From Gelidibacter maritimus (lineage in GTDB: Bacteria > Bacteroidota > Bacteroidia > Flavobacteriales > Flavobacteriaceae): a DNA stretch of 64,000 nt. Position 1 is the stretch's first letter. The number at the start of each line of letters is the position of its first letter. The position numbers were made by a program, and so were the translations under genes. Positions 1 to 8,458 of this stretch are shown here, piece by piece. Where the stretch lies: NCBI RefSeq assembly GCF_014062315.1, contig NZ_JACGLT010000009.1, positions 110,737 to 174,736 of the forward strand, given 5' to 3'. The notes beneath the pieces were generated by a model. That model did not search any database and was not told the DNA's origin. It saw only the letters and a program-made list of their open reading frames with translations.

Positions 1-64
1 AACTGAAATTAAAATATTAAGTTTTTCCAAAAACCAACGACAAACAACTTTTAAAGGCTCAACA

Positions 65-1363
65 ATGGAACATATTGTTATCATCGGAAATGGTATTTCT
101 GGGGTTACTGCGGCACGACATATTCGAAAGCTTTCCAACCATAAAATCACCATAATTTCGGCTGAGACCGAATATTTTTTTTCGCGTACCGCGCTTATGT
201 ATATTTATATGGGGCACATGAAATACGAACACACTAAGCCTTATGAGGATTGGTTTTGGAAAAAAAACAGGATCGACCTAAAATTCGGTTTTGTTAAAAA
301 CATTGAGACAAAAAGCAGCACCTTGTATTTTAAAAATGGCGATACGCTTCAGTATGATAAACTCATCATTTCCACGGGGAGCAAATCCAACAAATTTGGC
401 TGGAAAGGTCAGGATTTGGAAGGCGTTTTAGGTCTGTACAGTAAACAGGATGTGGATTTGCTGGAAACACTCGCTCCCAACAATGAGATTTGTAAACGTG
501 CTGTGATTGTCGGTGGTGGATTGATTGGTGTTGAACTGGCCGAAATGCTGCACACCCGGAAAATCCCCGTGACTTTTTTGGCTCGAGAAGATCATTTTTG
601 GGATAATGTTTTGCCTAGTGGTGACGCTTCGATGATTAGCCGACATATAGCAAGCCACGGCATTGATCTGAGATTAAAATCCAATTTAAAAGAAATTCAA
701 TCGGATGACAATGGACGTGTAAAAGCTGTCGTCATTGAAGAAACCGATGAAGTCGTTCACTGTAACTTAGTGGGTTTGACGCCAGGTGTCTCTCCAAATA
801 TTGATATGGTCAAACAAACCAATATAGAAACTGACCAAGGTGTTTTGGTGAATCAATTTTTGGAAACCAATATAGAAAACGTCTATGCCATTGGCGATTG
901 CGCCCAACAACGGGAGCCAATTGGCCATAGAAAAGCCATTGAACCACTTTGGTACACCGGTAGAATGATGGGCGAAACCGTTGCCCAAACCATTTGTGGC
1001 AATAAGATGAAATACAAGCCCGGTCATTGGTTCAATTCCGCTAAGTTTTTTGATATCGAATATCAAACTTATGGTTGGGTGTTTCCAAAACCAAAAGAAG
1101 GAAATGCACATTTTCATTGGAAATATGAAGATGATACCAAATGCATTACCATAGAATATGAGAACGCTACCAATCAGTTTTTAGGCATCAACACCTTCGG
1201 CATACGAATGAAGCATGAGGTTTTTGACCGATGGCTGACTGAAAAGCGTTCTGCCGATTATGTGATGGCACATTTGCAGGAAGCCAATTTTGATCCTGAA
1301 TTCTATAAAACTTTTGAACCAGAGATTTTAGAGCGTTATTCTGAATCATTTAGGATGGCTTAA
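65..1363 (+). CDS. FAD/NAD(P)-dependent oxidoreductase
   Basis: A 432-residue pyridine nucleotide-disulphide oxidoreductase-type flavoprotein. An N-terminal FAD-binding Rossmann motif (GNGISG, residues 8-13) is followed by a second nucleotide-binding motif (VGGGLIG, about 149-155) and the late FAD motif AIGDCA (about 275-280). No CxxxxC redox-disulphide is visible near the first Rossmann fold, so it resembles NADH oxidases or ferredoxin/rubredoxin reductases more than thioredoxin reductases. The C-terminal about 130 residues are not the classical dimerisation domain. It lies 55 bp upstream of a membrane polyferredoxin on the same strand, so the two probably form an electron-transfer pair. The start ATG is preceded by an A/T-rich leader without a clear Shine-Dalgarno. 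Substrate unknown; family call is firm. Confidence 0.85.
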   Translation: MEHIVIIGNGISGVTAARHIRKLSNHKITIISAETEYFFSRTALMYIYMGHMKYEHTKPYEDWFWKKNRIDLKFGFVKNIETKSSTLYFKNGDTLQYDKLIISTGSKSNKFGWKGQDLEGVLGLYSKQDVDLLETLAPNNEICKRAVIVGGGLIGVELAEMLHTRKIPVTFLAREDHFWDNVLPSGDASMISRHIASHGIDLRLKSNLKEIQSDDNGRVKAVVIEETDEVVHCNLVGLTPGVSPNIDMVKQTNIETDQGVLVNQFLETNIENVYAIGDCAQQREPIGHRKAIEPLWYTGRMMGETVAQTICGNKMKYKPGHWFNSAKFFDIEYQTYGWVFPKPKEGNAHFHWKYEDDTKCITIEYENATNQFLGINTFGIRMKHEVFDRWLTEKRSADYVMAHLQEANFDPEFYKTFEPEILERYSESFRMA

Positions 1364-1378
1364 TCCTACTAATATTAA

Positions 1379-1399
1379 GACCTGTCAGGTTTTAGGTCT
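1379..1399. repeat. Degenerate ACCTGACAGGT-type palindrome
   Basis: AGACCT (1379-1384) and AGGTCT (1394-1399) form an inverted repeat around CCTGTCAGG, between the oxidoreductase and the polyferredoxin gene. It looks like a partial copy of the longer palindromes at 5609-5641 and 42944-42976. Confidence 0.5.
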
Positions 1400-1418
1400 A
1401 ACCAATAAGAAATCAATC

Positions 1419-3017
1419 ATGAGCAACAAATTAAATCCGAGCATGTCTCTTGCCAAACCCGACTCGCAGGCACTTTCCAAAACGCAAAAATTGGGAGTCG
1501 CCATTGGCGTTATAGGCCTTTTCATTATGATATTGGCATTTTTCAATGTCGATTTCCCCAATAAAACCCTGTTTCTATCCTTATCGTTGGGAATGATTAC
1601 CGTGGGAACCATCATATTTTCCAACAACGCCTATCTCACAAAACAAGCAGGAATTAAAAATGATGGTGTTTGGTTCAAATCCATTGCATCACGAGGTTTT
1701 TGGGGTTGGATTTTGGGCATTGTACTTACACTGTTTTATATCGTCCTCTATTTTAAAGCCGAATGGCTCGGGTTGGCAGCCAAGGGTGAAGCGAATAGCG
1801 GACTCGTTGCATTGTTCGACCCTCTCAGCCAATTATTAAATGGCGGACCAGCCAGCCAATGGTTTGTTTATGGTACACTCTATACAGTAGCAATATTAGT
1901 TTTCGGCTATAAATTCATGCTGAAATACCGTCACAACAAACATCAGCTGTTAAGGACGGTTTCTGTCATGTTCTTTCAACTGGCATTTGCTTTTTTGATA
2001 CCCGAGTTTATGGCGCGGCTCAATTCTGATTCTTTCAGTCTTCCTTATTATGATTTAAAAAATATCTGGCCACTTAACTATTATAATTTTGACAAATACC
2101 GTGTGGATTCCATGATTGAGGCTGGAGATATCGGATTAGCATTATTGATTTTTGGGATTTTATCCATATTTGTCATTACGCCAATTTTGACCTATAAATA
2201 CGGAAAACGTTGGTACTGCTCATGGGTTTGTGGGTGTGGCGGACTCGCGGAAACTGCTGGAGATCCTTTCAGACACCTGAGCGACAAAACTCAAGTGGCT
2301 TGGAAAATTGAACGTTGGGTGGTGCATAGTGTCGTAGTTTTTGTTACGCTGATGACTACCGCAGTGATCTATTCCTATTTAGGTCATGATTCCAGTAAGT
2401 ATTGGCTAACAAAAGATGTTTTTCTCCTAAGCGTAGCCGGCATATTAACTATCGTGTTTGCCTTGGTCATGATTTTTAAGCGTAAAGAACTGGCAAAGGA
2501 TGCGCAATACGGTGCCATTGGTTATTTTGTAATCATCATGGTACTCATTGGTATGCATTATTTTAGCAGTACCAAAGATGTCTTTTTAGTAAAATCTTAT
2601 ACGCTACAATCCTCCTACGGATTTTTAATCGGTGCGATATTTTCAGGGGTGATTGGCGTAGGCTTTTATCCTATTTTTGGAAATCGGGTGTGGTGTCGAT
2701 TCGGTTGTCCAATGGCCGCTATCTTAGGCTTTCAACAGCGCTTGTTTTCAAGATTTAGAATTACGACCAACGGAGGACAATGTATTTCTTGTGGCAATTG
2801 CTCCACCTATTGCGAAATGGGTATCGACGTACGAGCATACGCCCAAAAAGGTGAAAATATTGTACGAAGCAGCTGTGTAGGTTGCGGAATATGTGCTGCA
2901 GTTTGTCCAAGAGGGGTTTTAAAATTAGAGAATGATTCTTTAAAGGGACGAATCAACAGTAATGATATTTTATTGGGTAATGATGTGGATTTGATGGATC
3001 TGGTGAATCAGAGATAG
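1419..3017 (+). CDS. Membrane polyferredoxin (NapH/NosR/CcoG-like 4Fe-4S protein)
   Basis: A 532-residue integral membrane electron carrier. Several hydrophobic segments surround two cytoplasmic-type cysteine motifs (WYCSWVCGCGG near 265-275 and WCRFGCPMAAI near 425). The C-terminus carries two 4Fe-4S ferredoxin clusters: CISCGNCSTYC near 454 and CVGCGICAAVCPRG near 485. This combination is the 4Fe-4S_5 / polyferredoxin layout of NapH, NosR and CcoG proteins, which pass electrons across or along the inner membrane. No N-terminal FMN-binding domain like that of NosR is seen. It follows the FAD oxidoreductase closely, suggesting NAD(P)H to FAD to Fe-S transfer to an unknown acceptor. The end product of the pathway cannot be told from this window. 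Confidence 0.82.
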   Translation: MSNKLNPSMSLAKPDSQALSKTQKLGVAIGVIGLFIMILAFFNVDFPNKTLFLSLSLGMITVGTIIFSNNAYLTKQAGIKNDGVWFKSIASRGFWGWILGIVLTLFYIVLYFKAEWLGLAAKGEANSGLVALFDPLSQLLNGGPASQWFVYGTLYTVAILVFGYKFMLKYRHNKHQLLRTVSVMFFQLAFAFLIPEFMARLNSDSFSLPYYDLKNIWPLNYYNFDKYRVDSMIEAGDIGLALLIFGILSIFVITPILTYKYGKRWYCSWVCGCGGLAETAGDPFRHLSDKTQVAWKIERWVVHSVVVFVTLMTTAVIYSYLGHDSSKYWLTKDVFLLSVAGILTIVFALVMIFKRKELAKDAQYGAIGYFVIIMVLIGMHYFSSTKDVFLVKSYTLQSSYGFLIGAIFSGVIGVGFYPIFGNRVWCRFGCPMAAILGFQQRLFSRFRITTNGGQCISCGNCSTYCEMGIDVRAYAQKGENIVRSSCVGCGICAAVCPRGVLKLENDSLKGRINSNDILLGNDVDLMDLVNQR

Positions 3018-3048
3018 TGGTCAGTTTTCAGTCGTCAGTCCCAGTACT

Positions 3049-3080
3049 CCCTCTTCACAAAAGCTACGGACAGCCAGGCA
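3049..3080. repeat. Degenerate intergenic repeat, copy 1
   Basis: The segment CTTCACAAAAGCTACGGACA with flanking CCCT and GCCAGGCA resembles 21460-21491 (CCTGCC...ACAAAAACTGCGGAC...GGCAGGC). The rest of the 3018-3228 spacer shows no gene. Confidence 0.35.
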
Positions 3081-3200
3081 GTGTTCTGGGTTCAATTGCT
3101 AAGCATATTAACAATCCTTAGTATATCCGTATAAAATCTCTGTGTCCCATTGTGCAAAACTCCGCATTGCTCTGTATAACTTATTTCAATAAACTATTCT

Positions 3201-3208
3201 TACTTTTG
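3201..3208 (+). promoter_or_regulatory. Possible -7 element (TACTTTTG)
   Basis: TACTTTTG matches the Bacteroidota -7 consensus TAnnTTTG, 20 bp upstream of the DPM1-like start. I find no TTG-type -33 box at the usual spacing, so the call is weak. Confidence 0.3.
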
Positions 3209-3228
3209 CCCCAACTTTAAAATATCAA

Positions 3229-3921
3229 ATGCCCAATATCAAAGTCATCATTCCCGCTTATAACGAAGCGGACTCCATCGCCCTCGTCATTAATGACATT
3301 CCTTCCATAGTTGACGAAGTTATCGTGGTCAACAACAATTCCACTGACAAAACCGCTGAAGTTGCCCAGAATGCAGGAGCCACCGTACTGTACCAGCCTC
3401 AAATGGGCTACGGTTATGCCTGTTTAAAAGGAATGGATTATGTATCTACTCTATCAAAAAAACCAGAAATCATCGTTTTTATGGACGGCGATTATAGTGA
3501 TTATCCAGAGGAACTCACCCAGATTATCGCGCCAATACTTGACAATGATATCGATTTCGTCATAGGCTCAAGAGTCAAGCGCTTACAGGAAAAAGGGTCC
3601 ATGACGCCACAACAGCACTTTGGAAATTGGCTGGCCACTTTTTTAATGCGTATTTTATTTGGCGCCAAATTCACCGATCTCGGACCATTTCGAGCGATAA
3701 AATATCAAAAACTATTGGATTTGAAAATGCAGGACAAAACCTATGGTTGGACCATTGAAATGCAATTAAAGGCTTTAAAACAAAATTTAACCTATATTGA
3801 AGTTCCTGTAAAATATAAAAAAAGAATTGGTGTTTCGAAAGTATCAGGAACCATAAAAGGTACTATCTTTGCGGGCGTAAAAATCCTAGGTTGGATTTTT
3901 AAATACAGTTTTAAGAAATGA
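3229..3921 (+). CDS. GT2 glycosyltransferase, polyprenyl-phosphate sugar synthase (DPM1-like)
   Basis: A 230-residue soluble family 2 glycosyltransferase. It opens with the GT-A signature VIIPAYNEADSI and has NNNSTDKT, then a metal-binding DGDYSDYPEE segment near residue 85. Length and motifs fit dolichol-phosphate mannose synthase or undecaprenyl-phosphate glucosyltransferase types without C-terminal membrane helices. Such enzymes load a sugar from a nucleotide donor onto polyprenyl phosphate at the cytoplasmic face. The stop overlaps the next gene's ATG by 4 bp (ATGA), so the two GT2 genes are translationally coupled. A GT-C-type protein that would use polyprenyl-phosphate sugars lies at 5732-7150. 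Sugar specificity unknown. Confidence 0.83.
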   Translation: MPNIKVIIPAYNEADSIALVINDIPSIVDEVIVVNNNSTDKTAEVAQNAGATVLYQPQMGYGYACLKGMDYVSTLSKKPEIIVFMDGDYSDYPEELTQIIAPILDNDIDFVIGSRVKRLQEKGSMTPQQHFGNWLATFLMRILFGAKFTDLGPFRAIKYQKLLDLKMQDKTYGWTIEMQLKALKQNLTYIEVPVKYKKRIGVSKVSGTIKGTIFAGVKILGWIFKYSFKK

Positions 3922-5408
3922 TTCTAGAAACCTTAATCATAGTTGTTTACACCATTGCCCTCCTCCTTATTTTATTATATGCATTAGCACAACTCAATCT
4001 GCTATTCAACTATTTGTCTGCTAGAAAAGCTAAGGATTCCTCAGAAATTTTTGATTTATCCAATCCTGATGAAGTGCCATTTGTCACTATTCAGCTACCA
4101 GTTTATAACGAAATGTACGTTATGGAGCGGCTATTGGACAATATTGCCTTAATGGATTATCCCAAGGACAAATTGGAAATTCAGGTTCTTGACGATTCTA
4201 CCGATGAAACCGTTATAACCACCGCCCAGCATATAGAACAACTTAAAAAGACGGGATTGGATATTCAGCATATCCGACGGGTCGATCGCAGTGGCTTTAA
4301 GGCAGGTGCGTTAAAAGAAGGTTTAAAAATAGCTAAGGGCGAATATATTGCCATTTTTGACGCTGATTTTCTACCAAAACCAAATTGGCTAAAACAAACC
4401 ATTCCATATTTTAAGGATGAAGAGATTGGCGTGGTACAAACCCGTTGGGGCCATATCAACAGAAACTATTCCATTCTCACCAAAATTCAAGCTTTTGCTT
4501 TAGATGCACATTTCACCTTAGAGCAAGTTGGCCGTAACAGTAAGGGTCATTTTATCAATTTCAACGGTACCGCTGGCGTATGGCGCAAAGCTTGCATCCT
4601 GGATGCCGGGAACTGGGAAGGCGATACTCTAACCGAAGATCTGGATTTAAGCTATAGAGCACAACTTAAAAACTGGAAATTCAAATATTTGGAAGATGTT
4701 GAAACGCCTGCCGAATTGCCTGTGGTCATTAGCGCCGCACGTTCACAGCAATTCCGTTGGAACAAAGGTGGGGCTGAGAATTTCAGAAAAATGATGTGGC
4801 GTGTCTTGACCTCTAAGAACATTTCACCAAAAACCAAACTCCACGGCCTGCTGCACCTATTAAATAGCACCATGTTTTTAAATGTTTTTTTGGTGGCTAT
4901 TTTAAGCATCCCTATGCTTTATATTAAAAACGAATATGCACATTTAAGATTCTATTTTTATTTTATGAGCTTTTTCGTAATGAGCACCATCATCTTTTTT
5001 GTCTGCTATTGGATGATGTACCGAGAAATTTATGGTGCAGGGTTTAAAAACTTTTTTAGTTACGTTTTCTTATTTTTTACGTTCTTCTCTATTGCCATGG
5101 GCTTTTCACTCCATAACTCAATTGCCGTTATTGAAGGGCATATTGGAAAGCGAAGTGAATTTATCCGAACACCAAAATTCAATATTAGTTCTCTAAAAGA
5201 CAGTTGGAAAGGCAATAAATATCTACGTAAAAAAGTATCCATGAACGTCATTTTTGAAGGGGCCCTCATGCTCTACTTCGGATTTGGTCTTTACCTTGCC
5301 TTTGCTGTTGGCGATCAAGGAGGCGATTTTGGTCTCTTCCCATTCCACCTGATGCTTTTTGTCGGATTTGGCTATGTGTTCTTCCAATCATTGACCTCAA
5401 AAGTATAA
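3918..5408 (+). CDS. Processive membrane GT2 glycosyltransferase (cellulose-synthase/glucomannan-synthase-like)
   Basis: A 496-residue enzyme with an N-terminal membrane helix, a cytoplasmic GT2 catalytic domain and several C-terminal membrane helices. The D,D,D,QxxRW hallmarks are present: DDSTDET near residue 91, DADF near 147, EDLDLSYRA near 240 and QQFRW near 277. This is the architecture of BcsA/CSLA-like beta-glycan synthases and glucosylceramide-synthase-like enzymes. Proteins of this size without a PilZ domain or BcsB partner are common in Bacteroidota and rarely characterised. It overlaps the preceding DPM1-like gene by 4 bp. The product could be a short glycan, a glycolipid or an exopolysaccharide; the sequence does not decide. 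Confidence 0.82.
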   Translation: MILETLIIVVYTIALLLILLYALAQLNLLFNYLSARKAKDSSEIFDLSNPDEVPFVTIQLPVYNEMYVMERLLDNIALMDYPKDKLEIQVLDDSTDETVITTAQHIEQLKKTGLDIQHIRRVDRSGFKAGALKEGLKIAKGEYIAIFDADFLPKPNWLKQTIPYFKDEEIGVVQTRWGHINRNYSILTKIQAFALDAHFTLEQVGRNSKGHFINFNGTAGVWRKACILDAGNWEGDTLTEDLDLSYRAQLKNWKFKYLEDVETPAELPVVISAARSQQFRWNKGGAENFRKMMWRVLTSKNISPKTKLHGLLHLLNSTMFLNVFLVAILSIPMLYIKNEYAHLRFYFYFMSFFVMSTIIFFVCYWMMYREIYGAGFKNFFSYVFLFFTFFSIAMGFSLHNSIAVIEGHIGKRSEFIRTPKFNISSLKDSWKGNKYLRKKVSMNVIFEGALMLYFGFGLYLAFAVGDQGGDFGLFPFHLMLFVGFGYVFFQSLTSKV

Positions 5409-5420
5409 CGTATTTTTTAT

Positions 5421-5572
5421 TTGGGCGTTTCCTTTCGGCCAAACCACAATCCACATAACCAACAAAACAAGGCCGCGCCTCAGGTCGCGCTATCCACTAT
5501 ATCTTTTTGCGCCAGTGGCTTCCCTTCGGTCAGACACTGGCGTAAAAAGGATGCCGTTTCTATCGCTAACGC
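5421..5572. repeat. Structured intergenic repeat with 15-bp hairpin
   Basis: The spacer between the membrane GT2 and the GT-C gene holds a GC-richer unit starting TTGGGCGTTTCC and ending TCGCTAACGC. Inside it CTTTTTGCGCCAGTG (5503-5517) pairs with CACTGGCGTAAAAAG (5535-5549, one G.T pair). From memory, similar GGGCG...ATCTTTTTG...AAAAAGGATGCC...CTAACGC units recur between genes of many Bacteroidota. It may also terminate transcription of the GT2 pair. Confidence 0.5.
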
Positions 5573-5608
5573 AAATTCGCCGGTCAAAAAATTATAAGCT
5601 TAGTTCTC

Positions 5609-5645
5609 AGACCTGACAGGTTTTAAAAACCTGTCAGGTCTTTTT
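5609..5645. terminator. Perfect palindrome followed by T-run (ACCTGACAGGT family)
   Basis: AGACCTGACAGGTTTT (5609-5624) and AAAACCTGTCAGGTCT (5626-5641) are exact reverse complements with a one-base loop, followed by a T-run. The structure is a strong intrinsic-terminator candidate after the GT2 pair and is one member of a dispersed repeat family. Confidence 0.65.
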
Positions 5646-5731
5646 ATAAGACATCAAAATAAACAACTTATCTTGCAACGACAACCAAATCCAGATTTTA
5701 CGTGTTGAAGTCGGACTTTTTATAGCGTTTA

Positions 5732-7150
5732 ATGTTCAATCCATCAGTTCTAAGATTAAATAGATCGCCCATTCTTTTAGTACTTATAAGTGCTATTCTT
5801 TACACCATTTTTGCCTATAATTTGGTGAGAACAGAACACACCAAACTAATCGTATTATACACTCTTCTGTTTGTTTTATTCTTTCGGTTAATAAAAAAAC
5901 ACTCAGAAAACTTTAGGCTTTTGGTAATTTTTGCCATTCTTTTGAGGGTCGTTTTTCTAATGGCAACCCCAAATCTCTCGCAAGATTTCTATCGGTTTAT
6001 ATGGGATGGACGCATGATTATTGAAGGGTTCAATCCTTATCTTTATACACCTGAATCGTTTATCAGTATTGGTGAGTTTCCAGTGGCTCAAGCCCAAGCA
6101 CTCTATCAAGGTATGGGCACACTCAATGCCAGCCACTTTACCAACTATCCACCAGTAAAACAATTCATTTTTATGATGGCTGCGCTCTTCTCAGGAAACA
6201 GTATCTTGGGCTCTGTGTTGGTTTTTAGAATATTTATCATTGCTGCCGACATTGGAACACTCTATATTGGAAAAAAGTTGTTGGAACGTCTTAATGCACC
6301 TGTGCGCAACATTTTCTGGTATATTCTCAACCCATTTATCATCATCGAGTTGACGGGCAATTTGCATTTTGAAGGAATCATGATTTTCTTTCTCATCTTA
6401 AGCTTATACCTTTTGCATTTGGGCAAGTGGAAAACTGCAGCAATCGTCTTTGCGCTATCCGTATCGGTAAAATTAATACCCTTACTTTTCCTGCCACTCT
6501 TTTTTCAGTTTTTTATAAAAAATAATACCACTGTCAACATTTCAGATCAACCTGGTATAAAACCAGCTGAGACCGAACTCAGTTTCGCAAAACTCATAGG
6601 CTTTTATGGTATTGTTGGCATCACCACCTTGATTTTGTTCGCCCCTTTTTATTCATCTAATTTCATAAATAATTATTCAGAAACCGTTGGACTTTGGTTC
6701 AGCAATTTCGAATTTAATGCAAGTCTTTATTATGTTGCGCGCGAGATAGGCTATAAATTGACTGGTTACAACGAGATTGCCATTATTGGTAAATTCATCC
6801 CGATACTGACTATTTTAACTGTTTTGGCTTTGACGTTTATCAGGAAAAACACGAATATCAAACAACTTATAATCAGTATGCTTTTTGCATTAAGCGCTTA
6901 TTATTTTATGTCCACAACGGTCCATCCTTGGTATTTGGCAACACTTGTCATCTTATCCGTATTCACCAACTATAAATTCCCCTTGGTGTGGTCATTCATG
7001 ATTATTTTAAGCTATTTGGCCTATGCCAATACCCAGAACACAGAAAATTTATGGATCATCGGACTTCAGTACGTGGTTGTATATGCTACTTTTATATGGG
7101 AAGTTTTCATAAAAAGAGACCACTCAAAGCCAGTCTTTATTACAGAATGA
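5732..7150 (+). CDS. GT-C-type integral membrane mannosyltransferase-like protein
   Basis: A 472-residue polytopic membrane protein with about ten or more hydrophobic stretches. After the first helices a loop carries SQDFYRFIWDGR and GFNPYLYTPE (around residue 83). This acidic first-loop motif is typical of bacterial GT-C enzymes related to the polyprenyl-phosphate-mannose-dependent mannosyltransferases (GT39/GT87-like). Such enzymes transfer a sugar from a polyprenyl-phosphate donor on the outer face of the inner membrane. That fits the DPM1-like synthase encoded just upstream. A repeat and terminator-like structure separates the two, so it probably has its own promoter. Acceptor unknown. 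Confidence 0.72.
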   Translation: MFNPSVLRLNRSPILLVLISAILYTIFAYNLVRTEHTKLIVLYTLLFVLFFRLIKKHSENFRLLVIFAILLRVVFLMATPNLSQDFYRFIWDGRMIIEGFNPYLYTPESFISIGEFPVAQAQALYQGMGTLNASHFTNYPPVKQFIFMMAALFSGNSILGSVLVFRIFIIAADIGTLYIGKKLLERLNAPVRNIFWYILNPFIIIELTGNLHFEGIMIFFLILSLYLLHLGKWKTAAIVFALSVSVKLIPLLFLPLFFQFFIKNNTTVNISDQPGIKPAETELSFAKLIGFYGIVGITTLILFAPFYSSNFINNYSETVGLWFSNFEFNASLYYVAREIGYKLTGYNEIAIIGKFIPILTILTVLALTFIRKNTNIKQLIISMLFALSAYYFMSTTVHPWYLATLVILSVFTNYKFPLVWSFMIILSYLAYANTQNTENLWIIGLQYVVVYATFIWEVFIKRDHSKPVFITE

Positions 7151-7152
7151 CG

Positions 7153-7305
7153 TTAGGGCTCTAAAATCTTGAGATGGGTTAGAGTCAAATCCTCCAGCCT
7201 CTCATCAAAGCCAACCTCGTCCTTTGTTACAATTGGTTTTAACTTTGTAGGTCCCTTTAAGATTCTGAAGTAGAAAACGGAAGTATCTAAAGGAAAAGGC
7301 GGCAC
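7153..7305 (-). pseudogene. Possible 3-prime remnant of a decayed gene
   Basis: The minus strand of the 343-bp gap 7151-7493 contains an open run of 50 codons ending in TAA (7153-7155) with a protein-like composition: SVFYFRILKGPTKLKPIV, then DEVGFDERLEDLTLTHLKIL. It has no ATG, is cut by an in-frame stop upstream, and I do not recognise the family. It looks like the C-terminal end of a lost gene. The remainder of the gap (7306-7493) shows nothing I can support. Confidence 0.35.
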
Positions 7306-7493
7306 GGACTATACCAAAAGGCATCATACCGAAATGGCCTTTAAAAATTACAATTTGCTAATATTTTCAATGTTGTATAGCAATTGTTCGTTTTATGGAA
7401 ATTTGGCACATCAAGCACATACTTTTCCACCTGGTCTTGCAAAGGTTTACACCTGAAGTCCAATTAAGAATCAAGTCTATAGACATTTATTTA

Positions 7494-7907
7494 TTAAACA
7501 TTGAAGATATCTGATAATTCATCAAAACATTTAAATTCAACTGTAAAGTCGTTTGGATCTTTGACAAAGAACGACTGATGCTCTCCTGTTTTGTTTTCCA
7601 AAAACTTTACTTGTGAGACAATGGATACGTTTTTAGATTTCAAACGCTCCAGAACAGTGTTCCAGTCTTCCTTTTTCAATATCACACCAAAATGGAAAGA
7701 CGGTAAAATATCGCCATTAAAATTATAACTGTTAGAGTCAAATTTAAACGGTCCACATTCGGTAAAGGTCATTTGATGTCCAAACAAATTGATGTCTGCC
7801 CATTTTACAGCAGAGCGACCAATGTCAGCTCCAAGAACATCATTATAAAACTGTCGGGTTTTGCTGATGCTTACACAAGGTAAGGCGAGATGAAATAATG
7901 TTGCCAT
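7494..7907 (-). CDS. VOC superfamily (glyoxalase/bleomycin-resistance-like) protein
   Basis: A 137-residue single-domain vicinal-oxygen-chelate fold protein. It opens with LFHLALPCVSISKTRQFYND, the usual first beta-alpha unit with a His metal ligand, and ends with FFVKDPNDFTVEFK, the second-half motif with the metal-binding Glu. This is the layout of small dioxygenase- or glyoxalase-like proteins that act as dimers. The substrate is not evident. It is a single gene downstream of the polyamine operon terminator (8023-8049), so it is probably transcribed independently. Confidence 0.78.
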   Translation of the reverse strand: MATLFHLALPCVSISKTRQFYNDVLGADIGRSAVKWADINLFGHQMTFTECGPFKFDSNSYNFNGDILPSFHFGVILKKEDWNTVLERLKSKNVSIVSQVKFLENKTGEHQSFFVKDPNDFTVEFKCFDELSDIFNV

Positions 7908-8022
7908 AAGCTCTTTGTTTTCAACCTATTATTAATGCACTTAGGTTAAAGTTACGTTATTTTTAGACACATCATTAGGTTCTATTTGTCTTTTTTTCCC
8001 ATCTCTTATAGCCTCTACAAAA

Positions 8023-8049
8023 AAAAGTTGCTCGTAATGAGCAACTTTT
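8023..8049 (-). terminator. Intrinsic terminator after the polyamine operon
   Basis: AAAAGTTGCTC (8023-8033) and GAGCAACTTTT (8039-8049) form a perfect 11-bp stem with a 5-base loop. On the minus strand the stem is followed by a long T-run. It sits about 60 bp past the stop of the 115-residue acidic protein. Confidence 0.75.
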
Positions 8050-8108
8050 AAGTCAATATAGTATCAAGATCTATATAAATAGACCATAGTATTGTATTTT
8101 AATCAGCA

Positions 8109-8456
8109 CTAATCTAGGTCATCGTCAATATCCTCCAATTCCATATCAGGATCATCCTCACCCAAAGCCGGATCTTGCACTGCATCTGGATCATCCTCTT
8201 CAAACTCTTCATAATCATCTTCATCATAGTTCTCCATGGTCAACTGAAGCTTGGTACTGACTTTAACCAAGTACTTTGTGTCACTTGTTGTAACTTCCAC
8301 AGCTTCTACTATTTCATTGTTGGCATTTTTGAAAGTTATGATATTATCATCATCATAACCATCAGGATACTTTTCAACCAACAAAGAGAGGATTTCTGGT
8401 GTCAATTTTTTAAAATCGACGATAACGCGTTTTAGATTGTCTCTTTTGTTCCTCAT
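8109..8456 (-). CDS. Conserved small acidic protein of unknown function
   Basis: A 115-residue protein. The N-terminal two-thirds is folded-looking (VIVDFKKLTPEILSLLVEKY, then strands up to about residue 75). The C-terminal about 40 residues are almost all Asp/Glu with scattered Pro, a highly acidic tail. I do not recognise a named family with certainty; similar proteins occur at this place in other flavobacteria in my recollection, sometimes under unconvincing names. It starts only 2 bp from the stop of the deoxyhypusine-synthase-family gene, so it belongs to the polyamine operon. The acidic tail could bind polyamines or a basic partner, but that is speculation. Confidence 0.7.
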   Translation of the reverse strand: MRNKRDNLKRVIVDFKKLTPEILSLLVEKYPDGYDDDNIITFKNANNEIVEAVEVTTSDTKYLVKVSTKLQLTMENYDEDDYEEFEEDDPDAVQDPALGEDDPDMELEDIDDDLD

Positions 8457-8458
8457 AA

